A stretch of 27,409 bases of DNA from JAAYAY01 sp964429355. Its GTDB lineage: Bacteria > Planctomycetota > Planctomycetia > Pirellulales > Thermoguttaceae. The translations under genes and the position numbers were made by a program. Numbering within the stretch: position 1 is the first letter of the stretch; each line of letters begins with the position of its first letter. The stretch lies in contig CAYSCH010000088.1 of the NCBI GenBank assembly GCA_964429355.1, positions 1 through 27,409 of the forward strand, in the 5' to 3' direction. Positions 16,360 through 24,623 of this stretch are shown here, piece by piece. The notes under the pieces were generated by a model that did not search any database, was not told the DNA's origin, and worked only from the letters and a program-made list of their open reading frames with translations.

Positions 16360-17518
16360 CGAGCCGAAAATCCTGACCGGACTGCGCCGCATGCTCAGAA
16401 GCATGCGCCACCAGTGGGACATGGAGTTCGCGGAGGGGGCGTTCAAGGCCCTGGAACTGCTGAAGTCGCAGGCTTTCGACGTTGTGGTGAGCGATGCGAG
16501 GATGCCCGGCATGGAGGGCTCGGAACTCCTGGAGCGCGTACGCTGCGAATACCCCGATACGGTCCGGATGATCCTCTCGGGCCAATGCGGCCGCGACTCT
16601 GTCCTGCGCTGCATCGGGGCCACCCACCAGTTTCTGAGCAAACCGTGCGATGCGGAGACGCTGAAGGCCGCGATCGAGAACGTCTGCCGCCTGCGCCAGT
16701 GCGTGGGCGATGCCGCCGCAAGGGCCGCCGTTTCACGGATCGACTCGCTCCCCAGCCGGGCCTCGGCCTATACGGCACTCGTCGATCAGGTCGAAACGGA
16801 AATGACGCCGCTTCGCCAGATGGCGGAGACGATCCGATCCGACGTGGCCATGAGCATGAAGGTCGTCCAGCTCGTCAGTTCCGGATTCTTCGGAACTCCA
16901 CAGCACACGATCGAGGTGGATCGGGCCACCGAACTGCTCGGAGCCGACACCCTGCGCGCGATGGTGGCCGGCACCAATGCCTTCCGGCTACCACTTCCGG
17001 ACGAGATCGACGTCGAATTGGTCGGCCGCATCAGCGACCACAGTCTCGCGGTGGCCTCGGCCGCCAGGCGAATCGCCGAGTCGGTGACCAGCGACTGCCA
17101 CGTGATCGTGCAGTCGTACCTGGCCGGCCTGTTCCACGAGGTGGGCACCCTCGTCCCCGTGGTATCGGCCGGCGGCGGACCGGCGGCGGGCGTCCCCGGC
17201 CCGGAACAGCAAACACCCGCAGCGGAAACGTGCGGCATCCGGGCCGGCGGTTACCTGGCCGCTCTCTGGGGGCTGCCCCTGGATGTTGCCGACGCGATCG
17301 GCAGTTACCGATGCCCGGGCCAGGCGGAACGGCACGGGTTCACGGCGCTGACCGCCCTTCATGTGGCCGGCGCGCTGTTGGACCGGTGCATCGGCCTCCC
17401 GGAAGCCGACTGCTACGAGATCGACCGGGATTACTTGACGCGGATCAACCTTGCCGACCGACTCGACCAGTGGCGTGAAATCTGCTCGGCGACCCAACTC
17501 CACGAGGTGCTGCCATGA
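16334..17518 (+). CDS. Response regulator with HDOD output domain
   Basis: The ATG at 16334 follows GGAGG by 6 nt and lies inside the end of the previous gene. The open frame continues farther upstream, but that part is only the shadow of that gene. The receiver (residues 1-120) has D8/D9, the phosphoacceptor D54 in VVVSDARMPGMEG and the Lys in SKPCDA. The HDOD domain occupies about residues 140-390, with DVAMSMKVVQLVSSGFFGTP, a helix TELLGADTLRAMVAGTNAF and LAGLFHEVGTLVPVV. In the last motif the HD pair is H-E, so metal-dependent catalysis is unlikely. A Gly/Pro-rich loop near residue 280 looks disordered. It couples to the next regulator through ATGA. Confidence 0.88.
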   Translation: MYRILFVDDEPKILTGLRRMLRSMRHQWDMEFAEGAFKALELLKSQAFDVVVSDARMPGMEGSELLERVRCEYPDTVRMILSGQCGRDSVLRCIGATHQFLSKPCDAETLKAAIENVCRLRQCVGDAAARAAVSRIDSLPSRASAYTALVDQVETEMTPLRQMAETIRSDVAMSMKVVQLVSSGFFGTPQHTIEVDRATELLGADTLRAMVAGTNAFRLPLPDEIDVELVGRISDHSLAVASAARRIAESVTSDCHVIVQSYLAGLFHEVGTLVPVVSAGGGPAAGVPGPEQQTPAAETCGIRAGGYLAALWGLPLDVADAIGSYRCPGQAERHGFTALTALHVAGALLDRCIGLPEADCYEIDRDYLTRINLADRLDQWREICSATQLHEVLP

Positions 17519-18744
17519 ACGAACGGATCCTGTGCGTCGACGACGATGCCAACATCCTGCTGGGCTATCAGCGGGCACTCCGCAAGCGATTCACGCTGGA
17601 GATCGCCCTGGGCGCGGAAGAGGCTCTCCAGGCGATCGCCGATCAGGGGCCCTATGCCGTCGTGGTCGCCGACATGCGCATGCCCGGAATGAACGGCGTG
17701 GAGCTGCTTGCCGAAACGAAACGGCTGGCGCCGAAGACGATCCGCATGATGCTCACCGGCAATGCCGATCAGCAGACGGCCCTCGAGGCGGTCAACGAAG
17801 GGCAGATTTTCCGCTTCATGACCAAGCCCTGCCCTCCCGAGGATTTTGCCAGGGCCCTGGAGGCGGCTCTGGAGCAGTACCGGCTGGTGTGCGTGGAACA
17901 GGACCTTCTGTCCAGGACTCTGAGCGGGAGCATCAAGGTGCTCACCGATGTCCTCATGCTCGCCTGCCCCGCCGCCTTCGGGCGAACCACCCGTGTCCGC
18001 AACCTCGTCCATGCCGTGGCGGAGAAGCTGCACCTCCAGGACCGATGGATGACCGACATTGCCGCCCTGCTCTCGCAGATCGGCTGCATCGGGCTTCCCG
18101 ACGCCGTTCTGGAGAAGATCGGCCGCGGGGACGGGTTGACTGCCGGCGAGGCCGAAATGCATGCCGTGCATCCCTTGCTCGGGCGAGACCTCATCAAGAA
18201 CATACCGCGGCTCGAACAGGTTGCCGAGATCGTGGCGTACCAGCATAAACAGTACGACGGCGGCGGAAGCCCTCGCGATCAGGTCCAGGGAGACGACATT
18301 CCGCTTGGAAGCCGGATTCTCAAGGCGGTGCTCGACTTCGACCAGTTCGTTTCCACCGGCAGCACCCACGAAATGGCGATCGCGGAGATGCTCCACCGCC
18401 GGGGCTGGTACGACGGGCAAGTCGTCGAGGCCCTCCGCCAAGTCCTCAATGTCACCCAGACGCATATCGTCTTCGAGATTCCGCTGGACGACTTGGAGGA
18501 CGGCCAGCTTCTGGCCCGCGACATCAGGTCCCAGCAAGGAACCTTGCTCTGCGCCAAGGGACAGGAGATCACTCGGGCGGTCCGCTTCCGCCTGAGAAAC
18601 TACGCGTTCAATGTCGGAATCGACGGGCCGATCGCTGTTTTCGTTCCCATGTCCCTTGCCGGGGAGATGGCGGAACAGGTTTCCGGAAAGGCTGGCGGGG
18701 CAACGGAGAGTGGTCTGTCTGGCAGTGCATGTCCGGGGAACTAG
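17515..18744 (+). CDS. Response regulator with degenerate HD-GYP domain
   Basis: The 409-residue product begins with a receiver (D9-D11, phosphoacceptor D53 in VVVADMRMPGMNG, Lys in TKPCPP). The region from about residue 135 aligns in order with HD-GYP proteins, but the catalytic sites are replaced. The position of HDIGKIGIPD reads SQIGCIGLPD (about residues 186-195), and the position of HHERWDGSGYP reads YQHKQYDGGGSP (about 242-253), so the HD pair and the GYP triad are gone. It should be enzymatically dead and may act as a binding partner or decoy. A C-terminal extension (DDLEDGQLLARDIRSQQGTL, from about residue 320) resembles the tail domain often fused to such regulators. It sits 6 bp before the next kinase. 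Confidence 0.88.
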   Translation: MNERILCVDDDANILLGYQRALRKRFTLEIALGAEEALQAIADQGPYAVVVADMRMPGMNGVELLAETKRLAPKTIRMMLTGNADQQTALEAVNEGQIFRFMTKPCPPEDFARALEAALEQYRLVCVEQDLLSRTLSGSIKVLTDVLMLACPAAFGRTTRVRNLVHAVAEKLHLQDRWMTDIAALLSQIGCIGLPDAVLEKIGRGDGLTAGEAEMHAVHPLLGRDLIKNIPRLEQVAEIVAYQHKQYDGGGSPRDQVQGDDIPLGSRILKAVLDFDQFVSTGSTHEMAIAEMLHRRGWYDGQVVEALRQVLNVTQTHIVFEIPLDDLEDGQLLARDIRSQQGTLLCAKGQEITRAVRFRLRNYAFNVGIDGPIAVFVPMSLAGEMAEQVSGKAGGATESGLSGSACPGN

Positions 18745-18750
18745 CCACCG

Positions 18751-21597
18751 ATGAATCCGCAGCACACAACACCCGCTGACGCGCAACACGTCCCCCCGCA
18801 AGCGCCTTCGCGGACGGAGGTAAGCGCCCTGGCCTCGATGGCGGCCGATACATTGCCCGATCTGGCCTATGTGCTCGATATGGAGGGGCAGTTGCTGTAT
18901 TGGAATCGGGCCATTGTGGAGAACACCGGGTACAGCGACGAGGAGATCCGCTCGATGCTTCTGACGGACTTCTATCCTGCCGGAGAGTATCAACGCGTGC
19001 GAGCGGCCATCGCGAAGGCGTGGACGGTGGGCGCATCGGCGATAGAGAGCGAAGTTGTCACGAAATCCGGGGTTCGGATTCCCTACGAGTTCTCCAGTTC
19101 GCTGTACCGTGACCAACGAGGTACCCCGCTGGCCCTCTGCGGTTCGGCGCGTGATCTGACCGAACGCAAGGCATTCGAAACCGCCCTGCGGGAAAGCGAG
19201 CTGCGCTACCGCGCCCTGTTCGAAGCCTCCCGCGACGCCCTGATGGTACTGGGAGAGAACGGTCCCTTGTTCTCGGCAGGAAACTCGGCGGCGCTGGAGA
19301 TGTTCGGCTGCGAAACTCAGGAGGAATTCCTGCGATACGGTCCGGTGAGCCTCTCCCCCCCATTCCAGCCCGACGGGCGCCCCTCCGAATTGGCTGCTCG
19401 CGAAGCCATGGAAAGGGTTCTGCGGCTGGGATCGAACAGCTTCGACTGGGTCCATTGCCGGGTTGACGGCACGGAGTTCGAGACGTCCGTTCTGCTGACC
19501 CGCATCGAGATCGGGGGGAGGCAACTGGTTCAGGCCACCGTCCGCGATATCAGCGTGGGAAAAGCCATCGAACGGGCGCTGCGAGCCAACGAGCAGAAGT
19601 TGCGGATGATTGCCGGGGCTGCGGTGGACGCGATTGTCATGATCGACCCGGCGGGCCTGATCGTCCACTGGAACCCTGCGGCCGCCGTGATGTTCGGCTA
19701 TTCGGTCGATGAGGCCATCGGCACGAGGTTCCACGAACTGTTGGGACCGCCGGAAACGGGTGCACCCGGTGACGTGGACATGGTCGAGTTCCTCTCGTCC
19801 GGAACCGGGCCGGCCGCGGGCCGGGTCTTCGAATTCTCCGCCCTTCGCAAGGACGGGAAACAATTCCCCGTCGAGGCCTCTGTCTCGCGAACTCGCTCCG
19901 AAGAGGGATGGGCGACGGTGGTCATCATCCGCGACGTGAGCGACCGGAAACGGCTCGAGGAGGTCTTGAGAAAGCGAACCACCGAACTGACCTCCAAGGT
20001 CAGGGAACTCAGTTGCCTCGAGCAAGCCTCCGGGGTCTTCGAGAGAAGCGATCTGAATCCCATCGAGATGATCAAGCGGGTGGTCGCACTGCTCCCCGAA
20101 GCCGCGCAGGATCGACCACACACTTGCGCAAGAATCAGCTACCACGCCCAGGAGTTCCACACCGCCGATTTCGCCGAAGAACCGGTCTCCCTCCAGGTTC
20201 CGCTGATCGTGGCGCAGGAGCCGGTCGGCTCGATCGAAATCCGCTGTGCACCCAGCCAGAACACACCGCAAGGCACGGCGTTCTCCGACGAGGAACGGAT
20301 GCTGCTGGAGCAACTGGCCGTACGCCTCGGTCGAGCCATCGAACGATATCTCAGCAACGAGGAGATCAAGGCTCTCAACCAGAAACTCGAACTGATTCTG
20401 GCGGCCACGAGGACGCGATTCCTGCTGACCGACGAGGATTGTGTCGTCCGTTATGCGGATCCCGAGACTCAGCGCCAGTACGGTACCCTGGCCAACCAGA
20501 AATGCAACCGCTATCTCTTCCTGTCCTCCGAGTACTGTTCCGCTTGTCCGAAAACCATGCCGGAAGCCCGTGACCGGACCGTCATCGCGCACTTCACCCT
20601 CCCCCTGGAGAAAGACCGCATCTTCCAGCGAACCTCGGTGCCGATCCGCTCGCACGCCGGAGAACAGATGTACGCCGCCGTCCTGGTGGACGTCACCGAG
20701 CAGAAAGCCCTGGAGGTCAAGCTGAACCAGGCCAGCAAGCTCGAAGCGGTCGGTCAACTGGCGGCGGGGATCGCCCACGAGATCAACACGCCCACCCAGT
20801 TCGTGGGCGACAACACGCGGTTCCTGGGCGAAGGCTTTCACGATCTGGAACGGGTTCTCGACCAGGTCGACCGACTCCTCGAGAAGAGCCAGGGTGGAAC
20901 CGTGGACGCCGAACAGCTCGACGGCATTCGCCGCACGATCGAGGAGGTCGACGCAGGGTTCCTGCGCAGCGAGATCCCCGAGTCCATCCAGCAGACCCTG
21001 CAAGGGGTCAGCCAGATCGCCAGCATCGTGCGCGCCATGAAGGAATTCTCCCATCCCGGCAGCCGGGAAAAGCAGGCGATCGACATCAATCGGGCCGTGG
21101 AGAACACGCTCACGGTTTCGCGGGGCGAGTGGAAACACGTGGCGGACCTCGTGCTCGACCTGCAGCCGGACCTTCCACCCGTACCCTGCTACCCGGCAGA
21201 TCTCAACCAGGTCGTTCTCAACATCGTGGTCAACGCCGCGCACGCCATTGCGGAGACTCCCAGCGGCCATGGCACGATCACGGTCTCGACACGTCGCTCG
21301 GACGATTGGATCGTGATCGAGATCGGCGATACGGGCCCCGGGATCCCCGAGGACGTCCGGCCACGGGTGTTCGATCATTTCTTCACCACCAAACAGGTGG
21401 GCAAGGGGACCGGACAGGGGCTCACGATTGCCTATGCCATGGTCGTCGAGAAGCATGGAGGGACTCTGGACTTCCGCACCGAATTGGGCAAGGGGACGAC
21501 GTTTGTCGTCCGCCTTCCCTTGCGGGACCAGCCGGCTGAACAGAAAGCATTGTACCATTCGATCGGATCAGTCACACACGAAGGAGTACGGAAATGA
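18751..21597 (+). CDS. Large cytosolic multi-PAS/GAF sensor histidine kinase
   Basis: The 948-residue protein has no membrane segment. It carries PAS1 (about 28-140: DLAYVLDMEGQLLYWNRAIV), PAS2 (about 150-270), PAS3 (about 285-405: VDAIVMIDPAGLIVHWNPAA), a GAF-like domain (about 425-545, ending FSDEERMLLEQLAVRLGRAI), and PAS4 (about 555-655) containing C585, C596 and C599 in a CNRY...YCSAC arrangement. The kinase core has H676 in AAGIAHEINTPTQFVGDNTR, a long insertion, MKEFSHPGS, the N-box LNIVVNAAHAIAE, the box GDTGPGIPED and FDHFFTTKQVGKGTGQGLT. It probably integrates several cytosolic ligands or redox states. It overlaps the following stand-alone receiver by ATGA, which makes that receiver a likely direct partner. 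Confidence 0.92.
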   Translation: MNPQHTTPADAQHVPPQAPSRTEVSALASMAADTLPDLAYVLDMEGQLLYWNRAIVENTGYSDEEIRSMLLTDFYPAGEYQRVRAAIAKAWTVGASAIESEVVTKSGVRIPYEFSSSLYRDQRGTPLALCGSARDLTERKAFETALRESELRYRALFEASRDALMVLGENGPLFSAGNSAALEMFGCETQEEFLRYGPVSLSPPFQPDGRPSELAAREAMERVLRLGSNSFDWVHCRVDGTEFETSVLLTRIEIGGRQLVQATVRDISVGKAIERALRANEQKLRMIAGAAVDAIVMIDPAGLIVHWNPAAAVMFGYSVDEAIGTRFHELLGPPETGAPGDVDMVEFLSSGTGPAAGRVFEFSALRKDGKQFPVEASVSRTRSEEGWATVVIIRDVSDRKRLEEVLRKRTTELTSKVRELSCLEQASGVFERSDLNPIEMIKRVVALLPEAAQDRPHTCARISYHAQEFHTADFAEEPVSLQVPLIVAQEPVGSIEIRCAPSQNTPQGTAFSDEERMLLEQLAVRLGRAIERYLSNEEIKALNQKLELILAATRTRFLLTDEDCVVRYADPETQRQYGTLANQKCNRYLFLSSEYCSACPKTMPEARDRTVIAHFTLPLEKDRIFQRTSVPIRSHAGEQMYAAVLVDVTEQKALEVKLNQASKLEAVGQLAAGIAHEINTPTQFVGDNTRFLGEGFHDLERVLDQVDRLLEKSQGGTVDAEQLDGIRRTIEEVDAGFLRSEIPESIQQTLQGVSQIASIVRAMKEFSHPGSREKQAIDINRAVENTLTVSRGEWKHVADLVLDLQPDLPPVPCYPADLNQVVLNIVVNAAHAIAETPSGHGTITVSTRRSDDWIVIEIGDTGPGIPEDVRPRVFDHFFTTKQVGKGTGQGLTIAYAMVVEKHGGTLDFRTELGKGTTFVVRLPLRDQPAEQKALYHSIGSVTHEGVRK

Positions 21598-22001
21598 ACC
21601 CGAGAGTACTACTCGTCGATGATGATCCCGACATCCTTCACGGCCTGGCTCGCGCCCTCAGACACCAGCCGTTCGATCTGCTCACGGTGAGGTCCGGGCA
21701 GGAAGCCATGGATGCCTTGAAACGCCTCACCATCCATGTCGTTGTGGCGGACGAGCAGATGCCGGGCATGACGGGAGGCGACCTGCTGGCCTGGATCGCG
21801 GACCATTTCCCGGACACGACCCGGATGGTCCTCACCGGGCATCCCACCGCCGCGACTGCGATCCGCGCCATCAACGAAGGGCTGGTCTATCGCTATTTCA
21901 CCAAGCCCTGCAATCCGATGGACCTTGCCATCGCCATACGACGAGCCTTGGAGGAACTGCAAACGAAACCCCTGACGGCGAGCCATGACTCGCCGACGTG
22001 A
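21594..22001 (+). CDS. Stand-alone receiver-domain response regulator
   Basis: The 135-residue product is a lone receiver with acidic D9-D11, phosphoacceptor D53 in VVVADEQMPGMTG, the Thr in VLTGHP and the conserved Lys in FTKPCNP. There is no output domain, so it would act as a phosphate shuttle, sink or protein-interaction switch. The receiver most resembles those of the two other regulators that share the INEG...F-T-K-P-C pattern (for example the one starting at 17515), which suggests duplication inside the operon. It overlaps the upstream kinase by ATGA and is separated from the last kinase by 86 bp with a hairpin. Confidence 0.9.
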   Translation: MNPRVLLVDDDPDILHGLARALRHQPFDLLTVRSGQEAMDALKRLTIHVVVADEQMPGMTGGDLLAWIADHFPDTTRMVLTGHPTAATAIRAINEGLVYRYFTKPCNPMDLAIAIRRALEELQTKPLTASHDSPT

Positions 22002-22053
22002 ATCGTGGACCCCTGTCGGTCGTCCGTTTGTCCGCCAGCTGATTCCCTTGCGA

Positions 22054-22073
22054 CCCGCCAACTCCGTGGCGGG
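22054..22073 (+). terminator. Hairpin between the lone receiver and the last kinase
   Basis: CCCGCCA and TGGCGGG form a perfect 7-bp stem around a 6-nt loop (ACTCCG), 14 bp before the ATG of the last kinase. There is no T-run, so full termination is doubtful. Attenuation or RNA processing would separate the last gene from the operon. Confidence 0.4.
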
Positions 22074-22087
22074 CAGAGTAGACCTCC

Positions 22088-24262
22088 ATGAAGATCATGC
22101 ACAAATTGATCGCGATGATCATGCTCTTGGTGTGTCTCTCCTGGGGCGTGGGTCTGTACTCCGTCACGGCCGCTCGGAAGGCCCTGCAAAGGTCCGTTCA
22201 GGCGGACTCCGAAAGAATGGCGGAGGTGATCCTCAACGATGTGGACCACGCGATCGAGCGTTGTTGTGTCGATTGGCAGGTGTACTCAGCCGGCCCGCTC
22301 GTACAGAATGCCATCGAAGCGTCGAACGGATGGTTCGCGAGAAAACCGGACCTGCAAGCTTACATCGACCGTCAGGATCATGAATGGAGCGCCGCACCGG
22401 CCAACCGACCGACTCCCTTGATGGAGGCTGTGACCGGTGGCCAACTCTCCGACGATCTGAGAAGGAAGCTCGCGGCCCTCGACCGCGAGGCAGGTTACCG
22501 GGTCTATGGTGAAGCGTTTGTCACGAACCGATACGGCGCCGTTGTTGCCCTGTCGTCGGGAACCACCGACTACCGGCAGGATGATGAGGACTGGTGGCAG
22601 CAGGCGTGGAACCACGGCCTGTTCGTAGGCGATGTGTCGCACGATGCGAGCTCCGACGTCTTCTCAGTCGACATCTGTACCAGGGTCGAGGATTACGACG
22701 GGAACCCCATCGGCGTCGTCAAGACAATCCTGAATATCCGCTCGGTCATCGCCGTCTTGCAGAGCCAAGTCGGGAGTTCACGTTCTCGCACTCGTAAAGA
22801 TGACCATTTGCATGATCTGCTTCTTCTCACGTCGGACCGAAGGATCATCTATTCCTCCTGCAATCCCGGCACCGGGCTGGAAGACGGTGCGGTGTGCCAC
22901 GCGGACTTCGGAAGTTCCGACGCAGATCACGGTTGCACGTTTGAGCGGAATGACCCACAACACGGCCGAATCCTGGGCGCTTATGCGTTCTCAAGAGGGT
23001 ATGGAGATTATCGAGGATTGGGGTGGATCACGGTCGCGCCCCAGGCGCCAATCCAGGACAGGNNNNNNNNNNCCAGCATTCTCACCGCATCGGCCGTGAT
23101 CGGTACTTCAGGCCTTCTGCTCGGTCTGACTTTCTCCGTCTCGCTCTCGCGGCGGATCGCCAAGCTCAGAAACACGGCCGGCGCGTTGGGCCGCGGCGAC
23201 TTGACCGCCAGAAGCAAAGATACCACCGCGGATGAGATCGGACAGCTTGCCGCCTGCTTCAACCACATGGCGAGGAAACTGGAGGAGTCCTCGGTGGCTC
23301 TGCAACGACACGCGGAAACACTTGCGCAGCAAGTGGAAGAGCGAACCCTGCAATTGCAGGCCGAGATCGTCGAACGCGAGCGCGCACAACATGAACTGGC
23401 GCGAACGCAGAAGTTGGAGTCGGTCGGCCAACTGGCAGCGGGAATCGCCCATGAAATCAACACACCCGCCCAATTCGTCGCTGATAACACCCGGTTCCTG
23501 CAAGATGCTTTCAAGGGCCTCGACGTCCTGGTCGCCCAAATCACCCGGCTGATCGAGGCCGCCAAACAAGGCGCGATTACCGAGGAACTCATCACCGAGG
23601 TCGACTCCGCATGGATTGAAGCTGACATCGACTACACGATGAAGGAAGTCCCGAAAGCGATCCAGCAGTCCCTGGAAGGCATCGAGTACGTGGGAAACAT
23701 CGTCCTGGCGATGAAGGAATTCTCCCATCCCGGCAGCAAGCAGAAGCAGCCCGTCGATCTGAATCGGGTGATTCAGACCACGCTGATCGTCTGTCGCAAC
23801 GAGTGGAAGTATGCCGCTGAGATGGTGGTCGACTTCGACCCGGACCTGCCTCCCGTTCCCTGCCTGGCCGGCGATCTGAATCAGGTCGTCTTGAATCTCG
23901 TCGTCAACGCCGCCGACGCAATCGCCGAGCAAAGCTCGGACAAGAAGGGAACCATCCTGGTTCAGACACGACGAGACGGCGACTGGGCGGAGATTCGCAT
24001 CCAAGACTCGGGGCCCGGGATCCCGGAGGATATTCGCGATCGCGTCTTCGATCACTTCTTCACCACCAAGGAGGTGGGGAAAGGCACGGGCCAAGGACTC
24101 ACGATCGCGCACTCCATCGTGGTCCAGAAGCACAGTGGAACCATCCACTTTGAAACGGAAGTGGGCCGAGGCACAACGTTCGTCGTTCGTCTGCCCATCA
24201 CCCATCCGGCAAACTCCGCTCCTGCGATCAGAGATTCCAGCAGAGCCTGCCCCTCCGCATAG
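22088..24262 (+). CDS. Membrane-bound Cache-HAMP sensor histidine kinase, crossed by an assembly gap
   Basis: The N-terminal helix (LIAMIMLLVCLSWGVGLYSV, about residues 7-26) and a second helix after the gap (about 325-350) bracket a periplasmic region of roughly 300 residues. The portion DEDWWQQAWNHGLFVGDVSH and the following GNPIGVVKTILNIRSV are typical of dCache sensors. A HAMP domain (RRIAKLRNTAGALGRGDLTA), a coiled-coil, then the kinase core follow: H455 (window numbering) in AAGIAHEINTPAQF, MKEFSHPGS, LNLVVNAADAIAEQ, QDSGPGIPED and FDHFFTTKEVGKGTGQGLTI. The frame is the same on both sides of the 10-N gap, but residues may be missing there. The C-terminal 20 residues differ from the sister kinases and may derive from the rearranged DNA downstream. 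It is the only operon member that senses outside the cytoplasm. Confidence 0.9.
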   Translation: MKIMHKLIAMIMLLVCLSWGVGLYSVTAARKALQRSVQADSERMAEVILNDVDHAIERCCVDWQVYSAGPLVQNAIEASNGWFARKPDLQAYIDRQDHEWSAAPANRPTPLMEAVTGGQLSDDLRRKLAALDREAGYRVYGEAFVTNRYGAVVALSSGTTDYRQDDEDWWQQAWNHGLFVGDVSHDASSDVFSVDICTRVEDYDGNPIGVVKTILNIRSVIAVLQSQVGSSRSRTRKDDHLHDLLLLTSDRRIIYSSCNPGTGLEDGAVCHADFGSSDADHGCTFERNDPQHGRILGAYAFSRGYGDYRGLGWITVAPQAPIQDRXXXXSILTASAVIGTSGLLLGLTFSVSLSRRIAKLRNTAGALGRGDLTARSKDTTADEIGQLAACFNHMARKLEESSVALQRHAETLAQQVEERTLQLQAEIVERERAQHELARTQKLESVGQLAAGIAHEINTPAQFVADNTRFLQDAFKGLDVLVAQITRLIEAAKQGAITEELITEVDSAWIEADIDYTMKEVPKAIQQSLEGIEYVGNIVLAMKEFSHPGSKQKQPVDLNRVIQTTLIVCRNEWKYAAEMVVDFDPDLPPVPCLAGDLNQVVLNLVVNAADAIAEQSSDKKGTILVQTRRDGDWAEIRIQDSGPGIPEDIRDRVFDHFFTTKEVGKGTGQGLTIAHSIVVQKHSGTIHFETEVGRGTTFVVRLPITHPANSAPAIRDSSRACPSA
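23063..23072. other. Assembly gap (10 N)
   Basis: The ten N lie inside the last kinase, close to its second membrane segment. Coding continues in the same frame on both sides. Confidence 0.95.
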
Positions 24263-24623
24263 TCCTTCCAGACGGCGTATTGATCGCCTTGGCCGATCGC
24301 CAGGGACCCGGCCGGCTGTGCGGTGAAGACCCGGAAGCTCGTAAGCACGACTGGGCAGCCCCCCCAATCGAATGAACGAGGCGCACGCTGGCAGCGTCTC
24401 AACGATCGCGAGGTCTCGATCAGCACGGCCACGTGGGGAGTCGTTCGGACCATGGCAAGGCCTCATGATGGGGGGGGAGACACATGACGCAATTTTATAA
24501 CTGATTTACGGAAATGTGGAATGAGCGCTTCCAAAGGATCGGACATAATATAGCCGTGTGCGGAAAGCTGCCCTGCCGCACAATGGTAACTCCAATGATT
24601 CCGTTCGCAGGGAGGAACATGCT
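24263..24623. other. Rearranged intergenic stretch
   Basis: Only the 17-codon XylR-like start on the minus strand is recognisable. The minus-strand frame beyond it stays open (for example QYAVWKDYAEGQALLESLIA) and looks protein-like, but I do not recognise it and it runs into the antisense of the last kinase. Near 24517-24533 there is a short inverted repeat TGGAA...TTCCA that might be an operator for the gene starting at 24624. Confidence 0.4.
24403..24453 (-). pseudogene. N-terminal fragment of a XylR-family transcriptional regulator
   Basis: From an ATG at 24453, preceded by GAGG 7 nt upstream, the minus strand encodes MVRTTPHVAVLIETSRS. This is the characteristic start of XylR-type regulators of planctomycetes, which have a periplasmic-binding-like sensor joined to an AraC helix-turn-helix. 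The similarity stops abruptly after 17 residues and neither the sensor nor the AraC domain follows. A deletion must have fused the start to unrelated sequence. Confidence 0.5.

Noticed and set aside
17431..21558. A 1375-codon open frame on the minus strand antisense to three signalling genes
   Set aside because: It is antisense to well-supported REC/HD and PAS-kinase genes, shows no domain pattern and is explained by GC-rich codon bias, which removes stops from the complementary frame.
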